This document shows, piece by piece, positions 33,755 to 45,390 of a stretch of 64,000 nucleotides of DNA. The position numbers and the translations under genes are program-made. The notes beneath the pieces are model-generated. The model had not been told where the DNA came from and made no database searches. It saw nothing but the letters and a program-made list of their open reading frames with translations. The stretch lies in assembly GCA_004352715.1 (NCBI GenBank), contig SCFE01000084.1, forward strand, positions 1,188,035 through 1,252,034. Direction: 5' to 3'. This stretch comes from Hofstenia miamia (lineage: Eukaryota; Xenacoelomorpha; Acoela). Numbering within the stretch: position 1 is the first letter of the stretch; each line of letters opens with the position of its first letter.

Positions 33755-35042
33755 TGTAACATAATCGTAATCTTAGCATATGTGGTCAAATTGAGAAAAA
33801 AGAAAGAAGAAACCAAGACTGAATATTAAAATAAAATATTAATTGTAAAAACATATGCATAAGATTAATTAGTTATTTTTGTAAATTTATAGTGCAGTAT
33901 TTTTGATATTAATTAATTTGGCAAAACGGCACTAGACTAGATCGCTACTGCTAATTAAGGCAGAACTGCGTAATCGGCAGACGAACAGAAATTCAAACGT
34001 TCGGAATTGTAAACAAGTGGAATTAGCAGGTACTGGTTAAATATTTGATTGTTGTTAATTCTTTTACTATAAAAAGTGTGTAGTCAATCATTTTGTTGAT
34101 GAATCTAATTTACTGGATTTACTTTGCGTTTTTGTATCAGGTTATTTTACTTAATACAATGGAAAGCTAAACGTTCGAGCTCTCGGGTATTCAAGACGGT
34201 GGTTCACGGATCCAGTTAACGGGTGAAGTGTATAGCCGGTGCTTACCCGAGAGGCTCTTAGGTTAGGTGTAGGAATAGGGGCTTTTACTCGTATTAGCTT
34301 TCCTATCGTTCGTTGTTCATATTACAACTTTTATTACATTATGTTATTACATCTGTGTACATCAGGAAATCTAGGAAATCACAAGATCTGTTTGCATTAT
34401 ATTGGATGTTGTTTATTACGTATGATTACTAGTAGACTGACGGACTATCAATTCAGTTATTTCCCCTTGACCGTATTGATTGTTCACATGTACTCTAGGC
34501 CAGCATGTAATTATTTATATGTAGGGTTATTATATGTACGAACTCATAACAAGCTATTGCATCACGGTTGCGAGATTCCTTTATTAGACAAACTAATCAA
34601 TAACAAGAACAATCAATACAATAAATTCGTAAGGTATCACACAGTATCACCATTATATTCACGCACACTATTCCATTACACTGAGTCATCTAAGTTGTGG
34701 TTGGTGTCTCTATCGATGTGCCAGTATCGCATGGAAATACTCGTTATAGCGTAATTCTTCAATTCCTCTTTTGTGCTTTGTTGCAGGTCGGGTAAGCGTA
34801 CCCTGTACTTTGTACTCTCCGTCTCGTGTCTTGGATCTAAACTATCGGTCGTTAGTTTTGTATCAATATCAGTTGATCAGATAATAATATAATTATTTAA
34901 CGGCTAAACGAAAGAACAGAAAAGAAGAGAGATGGAGAATGGAGTCCGTCACCTACCGTACTCTTAGAGGAGGGAATAAATGTTATAGCAGCTCCTAAAT
35001 TAGTCTAATAATTAGCAGTATGAAGGTTGGCGAGATTCTACA
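33755..35042 (+). mobile_element. 3' LTR, family A
   Basis: A 1288-bp LTR running from TGTAACATAATC to GATTCTACA (TG...CA ends). Evidence: purine tract directly upstream, a solo copy with target duplication at 9105-10431, and further copies at 28869-29233, 42403-42891 and, more diverged, 59261-60146. A TATA-like ACTATAAAAAGTG lies at 34067-34079 and is kept in the other copies, so transcription probably starts just after it. A frame of about 170 codons across the LTR (34239-34754) is probably incidental, though pieces of it can be read in the solo copy. Confidence 0.88.
34067..34079 (+). promoter_or_regulatory. TATA-like box in family A LTR
   Basis: ACTATAAAAAGTG; the reverse complement occurs in the LTR copy at about 42566-42578 and in reduced form near 10100. 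Conservation between copies supports a promoter role. Confidence 0.5.
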
Positions 35043-35399
35043 CAATGGTCTATTAATGGCATTACTGGATCGATTTGCTTTCTAGCAAAGAAATACTAAT
35101 TGTAGTGATTTACAACTTTGGCTGACCAAATTAAATTTCAAAAAAAATGAAATTACTTATCCTTCAGTAGTTGATAACACAATCTAGTATGCCAGCTCTT
35201 ATTTTTATGAGCTCTGTATAATGAATTCAATCATTTGCATCAAGGTGTTCATTCATTAGGATATTATGCTATACACACTACCAACTGTGCTCTTAGCTCA
35301 AGCAATTTATACCAAGTTACGAATTATAACTCATAATAAGATATTGGACATCATCAGTAGACTGCTGGTGGGAAGATGTGCTACTTGTGAAGAAAAGAA
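35043..35399. other. Short unannotated stretch
   Basis: Nothing recognised between the LTR end and the 3' end of the next LINE. Confidence 0.5.
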
Positions 35400-35691
35400 G
35401 AAAATTTATTTATTCACTTGCAATCCTAGGGTTGAATAATAGTGAAATATACAAACTTGTAACATTATAATATGCAAATGGATATTCTTTTTGAATCTGT
35501 GACAGAACAAATGATTTCGTAAATCGGAATGTCCTAACTGAGATTTGGCGATTGTGATGAGCTTGTAAAGGGTAGAGAGATTCTCATTCTGCGGGTATTA
35601 GATTGTGTAGAGGGTGGTTCAGGTTCTGCAATTTTTTCCAGAGTTGATCGCAAAGACTTTGGCGATGAGTGTACAAGGTAGAACAGTTTAG

Positions 35692-38130
35692 TTAAACTCC
35701 TGCTTCACTATATGTTGCATTTTGGACCATTATTCGGAAAGCCCGTTTCTGTATCCTCTCCAGTCGATCGCTTTGATTTTGGGTTAACCCATAATGCCAT
35801 AGCGGTGCACAATACTCAAGCAGTGACCTGATTAATGATACATACACGGATAATAGATGATTTTGGGATATGCTGCTTAGCCGAAGTAGTTTGAGTAAAA
35901 ATAACCTTTTGGAAGACTTATTTGTAATTTTGTTCACGTGGCTGGTCCACTTCAAATTTTTCTGAAATGTGACACCCAAAAGTTTGGCCGATGATACACT
36001 CTGAATTGCAACAGATTCGTCCCATTGAACTTCAGGAGGCAATTGGAAATTCTTTAAGAAACAAATATTGAGCTCTTTTGACTTCGTTGGGTTTAGCTCT
36101 GCATAGTTACTGCTACAGCATTGGGCGACATGTCTGACTAAATCTATGTCTTCAAAAGGTTTGTTCTTAGATACATGTTGCCATGCAGTAGTATCATCGA
36201 CATATTTCATGCGCAATTCCCCGTCTCTTAACAAGGAATTCACGAACAAAATGAATAACCAAGGTCCTAATTTTGTGCCTTGAGGCATGCCAGCTAGAAC
36301 CATTAACCAGTCTGATAGTTGGTAATTTGTTAGACATACCTGTTGTTTCCTGTTGCTGAGAAAGGATATTATCCAGTTAATAGTCCTAGATCTTACGCCG
36401 ATTTCTATCAGCTTTTTCACCAAGAGGGGATGACTAACGAAGTCAAAGGCATTTCTAAGATTGAAGAAGAATGCGCGTATGAAACGTTCGTTAGATTCAA
36501 GCTGATTCAACCAGTGGTGATAGACACTAATTAACGCATTTATCGTAGAACCGCCTGGTATAACTCCATATTGGCTAGGATCAAGTACATTCAATACTTT
36601 TCCCTTCAGCTCTTTTTCTATTATTATATCTTCTATTAATTGAGAAATAGAGGACGTCAGTGAGATTGGTCTTAGATCAGAGCCGGGAATTGATACTGGG
36701 CTTGTTTTAGCAATTGGAACAACTTCTGCCACTCTGAAAGGAATTGCACATGATTCGCGTAAGGACAAGGAAACATTAACTAAGAGCAATATAGGCAGAG
36801 CCAGTTCACAACTAAATTTCTTTAGCAGTCAGCATGGTATTACTCTCATCTTGTAATCAGGCCCACTCGACTTCCGAGGGCACACCTTTTCTAGCATGTT
36901 ATATACAGAGAACTCGTCAGTTGCTAGAGGTTCTGAATTGTCATCTGGTAGATAGTTTGCTTCTGTTAACAGAGGGTAATTGTTTACTGGCTGCGTAAAA
37001 TCATAATTTATCTTATTAGCGAGATCGCAATCAGATAACCTGGAGAGCTCGGTATCAAAGTTAAGTCCTTTTTCTGATTTAGATAGCCCACATAGGTTTT
37101 TGATTGACTTCCACCATGATCTGGGATTGGTCATTTTCAGGTCATTTATGCGATTCTTATAGAAATGGAGGCGATTCTTTTTCGTAACCCGATTAATGCG
37201 GTTGTGAAGCTTTTTAAAAAGGGGCAAATTGCCACTAGTGAGAGCCAACTGGCGTTGCTTTATCAAACGCTTTATTTGAGGAGTAATCCATGGTCGATCT
37301 CGAATAAACACGCGATTTTTCTTGACGGGAAAGCAGTCAGTAATGGTTTGGTCTATAAGCAAGGCAAACTTGTCCCACATTTCAGTGAAAGGCAAAGCCA
37401 GGAAAAAGTTTTCCCAAATGATAGATGAGATAACCCTGCCAAAATGGTTTGTGTTTTTAGTGCTTATATCTCTCTTGAGCACGATTTGCTTTAATCTATC
37501 AGTCCTTACTCCAGAACACTCAACCAAACCTGACGTGTGACAACAGCCACCTAGGCCTGGTAATGGGACAGCATTTTTAAATAAATTGGGGTGAGAAACA
37601 AAAACTTTATCAATAGTTTTGTTACCATGTGTGATAAACCCCACTAGCTGCTTCAGTTGGAATTCTCTTTCTAAAAATGAGGTGTTAAGATCGTTGAAAT
37701 CTCCGCCAACTATAGTCGTAAAATTTGGTAATTCAGCCTCAACTTCATGTAGAACTGCGCAAAGATATGCCTTCATACGTCTATGTTCAGGGAGGTTCCA
37801 ATAAGGGTGATATAAAACTCCAAATATATAGCTGCTAATACCACGAGGTGTCCAAGTAGGTGTAACCTTTAACCATAAAGCTTAGAAATTTGGTGCCATG
37901 TTATCGGGCAACAAAGGGAGATACCTGAGATAAGGAATTCCATTTCTTATTTGCAAAGCTACGCTTCCGCCACAATTAGAATTTGCATCAATCGTTCTGT
38001 CCAAACGTTCGATAGTATAACCATGTACTGTCATGCACGAATCAGGTATATTATATATTAAATGAGTTTCAACCAGTAGAACAAACTGCGGCATGCCACA
38101 GTCAATTAATAAATCGCAGTGATTGGACAT
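35692..38130 (-). pseudogene. CR1/jockey-like ORF2 (endonuclease-RT), few breaks
   Basis: Encodes target-site nicking and reverse transcription. Minus-strand order: endonuclease start with LLVETHLIYNIPD and CGGSVALQIRNGIPY (38080-37930), endonuclease core IVGGDFNDLNTSF (37720), linker RPWITPQIKRLIKQRQLAL (37290), NPRSWWKSIKNLCGLS (37120), RT with VPIAKTSPVSIPGSDLRPIS (36730), AFFFNLRNAFDFVSHPLL (36470), MPQGTKLGPWLF (36290), catalytic MKYVDDTTAW (36215), AKLLGVTFQKNLKWTSHV (35990), and EYCAPLWHYGL (35815). In the first RT motif the usual acidic residue reads N (FNLRNAF), which would impair catalysis. Frame breaks near 37880 and 36810; the final 60 or so codons are in another frame. Confidence 0.82.
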
Positions 38131-38637
38131 TACTTAAAAACAGATTTGGGGTTGACTTAGATAGTCAATTACTTTGTTGCTCCTTGTACTCCTCGTCATC
38201 CAGAAAGAGTTTCAAATTTCTTATTTTTAGTCTGGACTTATGCTCTTTCATAAGTTTGTATCTTTGCTGAAGAAGAATCTATTCAGTTGCTCTGTCACTG
38301 GCGCTTAGTTCTCCTTTTACAAATACCTTGTAATCATCAAAATTTTTCAAACAAAATGCTTTGGATACTTTATAGCGCCTGGCCCAAACTGAGCCAACGT
38401 CAATGACTATTGGTCTAACCCGACCGCTGCTAGATTTCCCGATTTGAAAAACGTCTCATATTCCATTTGTACTTTCTTCCAGAAAATTGAAAATTTCAGC
38501 ACCTCGTTTTTGTCATTTTCGAAATGATTTTTGGTTGGCTCGGGAATACCACTAATTACTAATCTTGACATATGAATATTACTAACCTCAGTGCTTGGTT
38601 TGGCTTTAGTACTACAGCAGGATGACGGTTTGATTTG

Positions 38638-38985
38638 CTACATCGACTTTTGGAAATTCGCCATCAACTTGCCTTGTTTCTCATCTAGTTCCACAATTTG
38701 TTTAGCAATATCATTGATGATAGATTCCAATCGTGAGGCATGATCAGACAACGTTGCAGTTTTAGTCCAAATTTTTTTTCCGGTGTCGACACAGTCGTTG
38801 CAAAAAGTAATAAAATGTTGGTGGTATTGAGTAAGTGCATCCACACACCCTTGCGAAAAGCCAGTACACTTTTTTGTCAGATGTAGTGAGATATTGCAGC
38901 GTATACATGAAAATCTATGCACATTACTTTCAAAGCCATTGCCACATGTTTTACATTGCGAAGGTTGATCATTAGAATTTGACAT
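38638..38985 (-). CDS. LINE ORF1 with PHD-like zinc finger
   Basis: A 115-codon frame. Residues 10-60 carry regularly spaced Cys/His: CKTCGNGF, then CIRCNISLHLTKKC and FCNDC, a PHD-like pattern found in ORF1 proteins of many CR1/jockey-group LINEs. It is followed by a helix that could form a coiled coil (LESIINDIAKQIVELDEKQ). Probably binds the element's RNP or chromatin; that is inference. The frame ends soon after the helix, so it may be truncated. Further ORF1-like sequence down to about 38160 is broken. Confidence 0.62.
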   Translation of the reverse strand: MSNSNDQPSQCKTCGNGFESNVHRFSCIRCNISLHLTKKCTGFSQGCVDALTQYHQHFITFCNDCVDTGKKIWTKTATLSDHASRLESIINDIAKQIVELDEKQGKLMANFQKSM

Positions 38986-39046
38986 ATTTCATAGCGAATA
39001 CCAAACATGACTGATCTAAAGCGTTCACACGTTGTGACAACTGATG

Positions 39047-39746
39047 CCACCAGTGGCCTATTGATGGGACATTGGCGGCCACAGTGACAACCTTATTAAT
39101 CAATAATCAATGAAAAGATTTTTGCAAATAAAACTCAGTTCATTATTTTTATTCCTGGATCCTTTTAATATAAAAAAAGAATTGCGGAAAGCTTTTTTGA
39201 ATGTTTTACTTGTAAAATTTCAAAATAATTTATTCATGCATATTTGGACGTCTTGAAGTTAACTATTGTATAAAAAGTTGCAATGGAACAGAAGAGATTT
39301 TTCACGATATTAAAAATTACTATTTCAAAATTAGAATTAATTTGAAAATTGAAAAATTTTATTTGAATTTGGCAGATTTATATGTTAATTTTTTTCATTT
39401 ATAAAAAAGACATTCTTTCATTTTTTAATATATATTTTACTGAAAATGCTTGATAGGATATCAAATTTATCCTTCTGCCCTTTGTTAGGCCTGTGTATGA
39501 TCAAACTTCTTAGTTATATAAAGTTGTTGTTTTCTCTATAATAATAATGCTTTGCTATCAAAACCTGCTGTTTGCTACCAATGGGCCATTATTGGCTCAC
39601 CAATGGCCCAAGAATAGACAATCAATGGCTCATTGTCGGGAATACAGTACTGGCCCATTAATTCCCTACTGTCATTTGCCAATAATGGCCATCAATTGCA
39701 ATTTCAATGGTCCATTTTTGGTCCATTAATGGCTTGCTATTTGGGT
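39047..39746. mobile_element. Second palindrome-rich MITE-like element
   Basis: Same plan as the 8173-8941 element: AT-rich core with arrays of degenerate palindromes near the ends (GCCACCAGTGGCC near 39052; CCATTATTGG, CCAATAATGG and CCATTAATGG in 39580-39735). The right end, reverse-complemented, reads ACCCAAATAGCAAGCC, close to the left end ACCCACGTAGCCAA of the other element. The left boundary is uncertain. The word TTGATGGGACATTGG (39061) recurs at 63333. Confidence 0.55.
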
Positions 39747-40920
39747 ATTTTGCGCTGAACTTCGTCATATAATCTAAATTTTTTTGTCAATATGTATTTC
39801 CAGAATTCACAAATTCGTTATTCTTTTTACTAGTTTGTCATCTAAAATTATAAGAGAAGCTGGTAACTTTTTGACCTACCATGTACCACCTGACCCGTCT
39901 AACAACGACTCGCCAACTGACACAGACTGTCTAACAATGAACCGCAACCCAAATATATGTCTAGCACTGACAGGCGACCCAACCCAATCAAAGAAAAATT
40001 ACTCGTATAATACGCACAAATTATCATAACATAACAGTATCTATAAAAATATTTTACTCACAATCGCCAACTTGTCTAATTTGAACAGGTTTTGGACTTA
40101 AGTGATTAGTGTTAAGAGTCTTCCTGTTTAAACATATACGCATCATAAAAAGAGCGTTCCTTACACATTACGGATTCAGCTGAAGAAAAATGTTATGTAT
40201 AATACATCCTTCCCATGCTCATGTACGCCTTCTCTCGTTGGTATCATTCTAAAGGCTGTATATAGCTTCTAAAAACCTTCCAAAGCAATATCTTGTTCTT
40301 GACAATATTCAGATCCGATTACTACAAAGACTAAAAGACCTCAACATTCTCTTATATATCTTAGACAAGACTATGAGTATCTTATTTTATTCTGTAAATA
40401 ATGTTAATTAAAAGTGGTATTTTGATGTCAGGAGCTTTGCATGTATATCACTTTTTTGTCCGCTACATATTTTTACTACATATTTCTAAAAATCAATGAG
40501 AGCGTCTTGTTTGTGAAGAAACAACGCATGTAGTAAACTGTAAATTTATATCTTAACAGTTAACAAGATAATCAATAATATTCACAAGAATACAAAGATA
40601 AACTTTATGTAGGAAGATAACAGAATTAAAAAAGGAGACCTTAAAATATCAATGCGAAGAATTTGAAAACATCTAAGCAAACAAATGTACTATAGCACTT
40701 TTCAATTTTCGAAAATTATTCTGTCATTATGTTATTATGATTTGCAAAAATAAGTAAAAATTTAAAAATTTGAAAGATTCAAATGTTTGACTCCTTGAAT
40801 TTTTAATTAAATTTTTTCACCTTAACAATTAAAAACCCAGCTCGTCTAGTAATGCACAATCTGACCTTACCCGTATTATTTTTCACAACTTTTACGCCAT
40901 CATCTGGAGTATTTATTGTA

Positions 40921-40962
<42 letters not shown>

Positions 40963-41402
40963 AAAAATTTATTTTATTGTAGGAAAATTCAATCGCTTGC
41001 TATCCACTTCACCAGAAAATTTGAAGTGATTTATGAATTGTGGTGATAGGTGCTTGAAATAAAATAGTATGCTGCTTAATTTAGCATAGCACTCACAAAA
41101 AGCTCTTACCTGTCTTATGCTACGCCCATTACATTTATGATTGAACGCACTAAAAATCCATTAGTTTCGCCAATCAGGAAATTTCATATAAACCACGTAA
41201 TACTGTTGCTGTATGAGAGAAATCAAAACATATGCATTTTGTATTTTCATAAAATCTAAGCAAAGGGCATAAATGTACTACAGCATATTGTTTTTTAAAT
41301 TTAGTAAGTTTACAATTAAATCAGCTCTCAAATAATCAATAAATATTAAATTTCACGAATGTATAGTCTAGGTATTTATACTTTATATATATATATATAT
41401 AT
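39747..41402. other. AT-rich intergenic sequence
   Basis: No gene seen. AT runs at 40921-40959 and 41385-41402, the second bordering a gap. Confidence 0.5.
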
Positions 41403-42402
41403 NNNNNNNNNNNNNNNNNNNNNNNNNNNNNNNNNNNNNNNNNNNNNNNNNNNNNNNNNNNNNNNNNNNNNNNNNNNNNNNNNNNNNNNNNNNNNNNNNN
41501 NNNNNNNNNNNNNNNNNNNNNNNNNNNNNNNNNNNNNNNNNNNNNNNNNNNNNNNNNNNNNNNNNNNNNNNNNNNNNNNNNNNNNNNNNNNNNNNNNNNN
41601 NNNNNNNNNNNNNNNNNNNNNNNNNNNNNNNNNNNNNNNNNNNNNNNNNNNNNNNNNNNNNNNNNNNNNNNNNNNNNNNNNNNNNNNNNNNNNNNNNNNN
41701 NNNNNNNNNNNNNNNNNNNNNNNNNNNNNNNNNNNNNNNNNNNNNNNNNNNNNNNNNNNNNNNNNNNNNNNNNNNNNNNNNNNNNNNNNNNNNNNNNNNN
41801 NNNNNNNNNNNNNNNNNNNNNNNNNNNNNNNNNNNNNNNNNNNNNNNNNNNNNNNNNNNNNNNNNNNNNNNNNNNNNNNNNNNNNNNNNNNNNNNNNNNN
41901 NNNNNNNNNNNNNNNNNNNNNNNNNNNNNNNNNNNNNNNNNNNNNNNNNNNNNNNNNNNNNNNNNNNNNNNNNNNNNNNNNNNNNNNNNNNNNNNNNNNN
42001 NNNNNNNNNNNNNNNNNNNNNNNNNNNNNNNNNNNNNNNNNNNNNNNNNNNNNNNNNNNNNNNNNNNNNNNNNNNNNNNNNNNNNNNNNNNNNNNNNNNN
42101 NNNNNNNNNNNNNNNNNNNNNNNNNNNNNNNNNNNNNNNNNNNNNNNNNNNNNNNNNNNNNNNNNNNNNNNNNNNNNNNNNNNNNNNNNNNNNNNNNNNN
42201 NNNNNNNNNNNNNNNNNNNNNNNNNNNNNNNNNNNNNNNNNNNNNNNNNNNNNNNNNNNNNNNNNNNNNNNNNNNNNNNNNNNNNNNNNNNNNNNNNNNN
42301 NNNNNNNNNNNNNNNNNNNNNNNNNNNNNNNNNNNNNNNNNNNNNNNNNNNNNNNNNNNNNNNNNNNNNNNNNNNNNNNNNNNNNNNNNNNNNNNNNNNN
42401 NN
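41403..42402. other. Assembly gap (1000 Ns)
   Basis: Placeholder-size gap with an AT run on the left and the inside of a family A LTR on the right. Confidence 0.99.
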
Positions 42403-42891
42403 ACACCGGCTATACACTGCACCCGTTAACTGGATTCGCGAACCACCGTCTAGAATACCCAAGAGCTCGAACGTTTAGCTTTCCATTGTATTAATTAAAA
42501 TAACCTGATACAAAAGAAGTAAAGTAAATCCAATAAATTAGATTCATCAACAAAATGATCGATTACACACTTTTTATAGTAAAAGAATTAACAACAATCA
42601 AATATTTAACTAGTACCTGCTAATTCCAGTTGTTTACAATTTCGAATGTTTTTAATTTCTGTTCGTCTGCTGATTACGCAGTTCTGCCTTAATTAGCGGT
42701 AGTGATTCCATCTAGTGCCGTTTTACCAAATTAATTAATATCAAAAATACTGCACTATAAATTTACAAAATAACTAATTAATCTTATGCATATGTTTTTA
42801 CAATTAATATTTTATTTTAATATTCAGTCTTAGTTTCTTCTTCCTTTTTTCTCACTTTGACCACATATGCTAAGATTAAGATTATGTTACA
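42403..42891 (-). mobile_element. LTR, family A, partial
   Basis: Reverse complement of about 33755-34235: it starts in the gap at ACACCGGCTATACACTGC and ends AGATTATGTTACA at 42891. It keeps the TATA-like box and the TTAGCTTTCCATTGTA segment. Similarity to the 3' LTR at 33755 is high by eye. Whether it is a solo LTR or the edge of an element hidden in the gap cannot be told. Confidence 0.88.
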
Positions 42892-44169
42892 CAGAGTATA
42901 ATTATGTTTATGTTTGGCTAATTTTCTATATGACAATGGTGGTGGCATTTCACTGAGCAATACCTAAGATGCTTACTAGATCAACACAGAAGCAAAAAAA
43001 CTAAGAAAATGATGGATGACTGATTATTGCTCACTTGAAATTCACATATACAAACTTTTATTACCTAGTATAATTATATTTTAGTTTGAGATTTCATTTA
43101 AAACGCAATTTAAAAAAATGCTATTTCAGATATAAATGCTAATTAAATATAAGTTAGTTGCCAATAAATATAAGTATTCCACAGATTCACAAAGAGAAGC
43201 AGTGTGCCTGTGACCAACAGTGATTAATTAATATAAAGCTAATGAACTATGAGACTTTCCCATTCCTTGACATACTGACTAATTAACTTTCTATTAGAAT
43301 AAACACACTTCAGATTGAGCATAAATAGCTTTTACTATCACTTTTCATAGATTATTACTGGGATTTCCTACTTAGTAATCAATTCTAACTATTTCTTACT
43401 GATCAATTAATTAGACTATGCCTTATGCAATCACATTATTAGGGCATTTTCTTCATGTTAGCAGTGAGTAGCTATTCTATTCTTCTCTTTGTTGACTTTC
43501 CTTCCAGCTGCTTGTGTTCTATCAGTTTCATGCATTTTTCCAATTCAATAATAACTAGGGTTGTCTTCCAAATTTTCCATTTGCTTATCATGCTTTTTAC
43601 AAAAAAACACCAATATTTCCCCAAGAAGAAATCCATCTTAACTCAGGATTATGATGTTTAATCCTTACTTGCATGCCTTGGGCGCCTATCACAGCCATGT
43701 AGAATCATGACACTGGTTAAGACTGCTCATATTAGCTTTTACTATCACTATTCACAGAGTACAACAAGAATTTCCTTCTGAGTATTCAATTCCAACTATC
43801 TCTTACTGCTTGATTAATTAACAAAATATCTTATGTATTACCTCTATTACTATATTTGACAGTAATAACCAAGTTCTCATTAGGAGCAGAAGATATCATC
43901 AGGGTTGGAACCTGAAGTGGTTTCATGCAATTAGGAAGACAGTGGTTACCAGCAGTGATTTCCAATGTTATGCCATGGTTCATGACTCAAAAAGAAACTA
44001 GCTCAGTGAACAAAGTATTGGGAGAAGTGCTCCTAGTGGTGCATGCCCTATGTGAATTTGTACAATAATTGTTGTTGTTATTATGAGTAATAATTGGAAG
44101 TTCACAACCATGCTACTTTCAACTCATATAGATCTTACATTTAAATAATCCTAAATTTAAATAGACAAA
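42892..44169. other. AT-rich sequence with diverged direct repeat
   Basis: No gene. About 135 bp at 43325-43460 recurs in diverged form at 43730-43865 (shared TAGCTTTTACTATCACT, CAATTCTAACTAT/CAATTCCAACTAT). Confidence 0.5.
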
Positions 44170-45208
44170 TGTGCAGCATCATCCAAAACAAATCTAAAAT
44201 AAGTTGCAAACATTGAGAAGAATGAGAATAAGATCAAAGAAACAATGATTAGATCAATTAGATTAATTTAGACTTATTTGTACTATGCAACCAAGAAAGA
44301 ATATGTGTCAAAAAAGAGAGATTAGTATCTGTTGATAAAAATGATTTTGGCAAAACAAGGTGTCAAAATTGCTTCCATTATTTTTAGCTGCCATCTTGGA
44401 AGAAGAAAAGTTTAAATTTGAAATCAACAGGTACTTTTCTGGAATTACTATAAATACGAATTAAATACTGTAAGCAATTGATAAAGAATTTTATTTGGAA
44501 TTCTTATTTTGTTCTACTATAATGGCTTGATTATTTAATATGATGTTGAGCTAATCAAGTGGTGTTTAGTAGTAGTCTGGATCCATCATAGAGAAAGATT
44601 CTAGGGTCTCTGTGCCAGGCCATGAAAGTGCACATAAGTTAGGCATAGGGGTTTTTCTCTTGATTAGTCAACTAGTGATCACTTACAACATGTATTAAAA
44701 TAATTAACTGTGAAAAATTGTTGGATGACCAAAACTTAGGAAATATATTAATACTATTTTAGATCCAAATTGATGACCAATAATGACCAATAAAGTGACT
44801 GTACATGTACTAAGTTATAGATGTAGGTTAAGGAACTGCTCAAACTAATATATTTGGAGATGCCAATATATTTCAGTAATGGCTACATGTAATATTAAAT
44901 GAGCAGCTACTAACAAGTCAGGTTGTGAACAAATAGAACACTTTTACAAAATAGAGTTTAAGTAGAATTGTGTCATGAAACTGGATGTGGAGATCAGCTT
45001 TGGGCAGAAACCCACTATCAATCATTTGAGAAACAGCTGCATGGCTTCATCACCTAAATAGTGAACAGTTAAACCTGATTACATCACATTGAGAAAAACA
45101 AAAGTCAAATCAGTATCTAATTAGGTAAATCCCTACCCGCAAAACTATGACTAATGCTATACAGTAACAGGAGATAAACAGTAATGATGCCTGGTAGAGG
45201 ATGTTACA
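44170..45208 (+). mobile_element. 5' LTR, family B
   Basis: Runs from TGTGCAGCATCATCC to GAGGATGTTACA, 1039 bp, followed directly by a primer binding site. The same sequence restarts at 57401 as the 3' LTR. A TATA-like ACTATAAATACG lies at 44447-44458. Relative to the 3' LTR it lacks about 85 bp near 44985 and has about 58 extra bases near 45060, so the copies have aged apart. Confidence 0.85.
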
Positions 45209-45225
45209 TGGCGACCATGACAGCC
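45209..45225 (+). promoter_or_regulatory. Primer binding site, family B
   Basis: TGGCGACCATGACAGCC directly follows the LTR terminal CA, as expected of a tRNA primer site beginning TGG. The primer tRNA is not identified. Confidence 0.65.
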
Positions 45226-45390
45226 AAGAATAGCATTTTTCAGAAGAAACATTCAGTGGAACCACCCGCATACTGTGACAAGATCTATTAACAAAAGTGA
45301 AAGTAAGCAACAGCTACATGAGAAACAAACTAACTAACAGAGAGAATTACCCAAAACCAAACCAAAGCACTTCAACAGGAGCCTGGAATA

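Larger units (their letters stand above)
35400..38990 (-). mobile_element. CR1/jockey-like LINE with PHD-type ORF1
   Basis: Minus-strand non-LTR element, better preserved than its relative at 23224-26830. ORF1 38985-38638, ORF2 about 38130-35500. The 3' end (minus sense) reads TTCAACCCTAGGATTGCAAG then AATAAATAAA at about 35435-35400, matching the 3' end of the relative. The C-terminus after 35692 continues in another frame (PPSTQSNTRRMRISLP region). Confidence 0.8.

Noticed and set aside
34239-34754. 171-codon frame inside the family A LTR
   Set aside because: Low-complexity reading of an LTR with no domain; partial similarity to a frame in the solo LTR follows from LTR homology.
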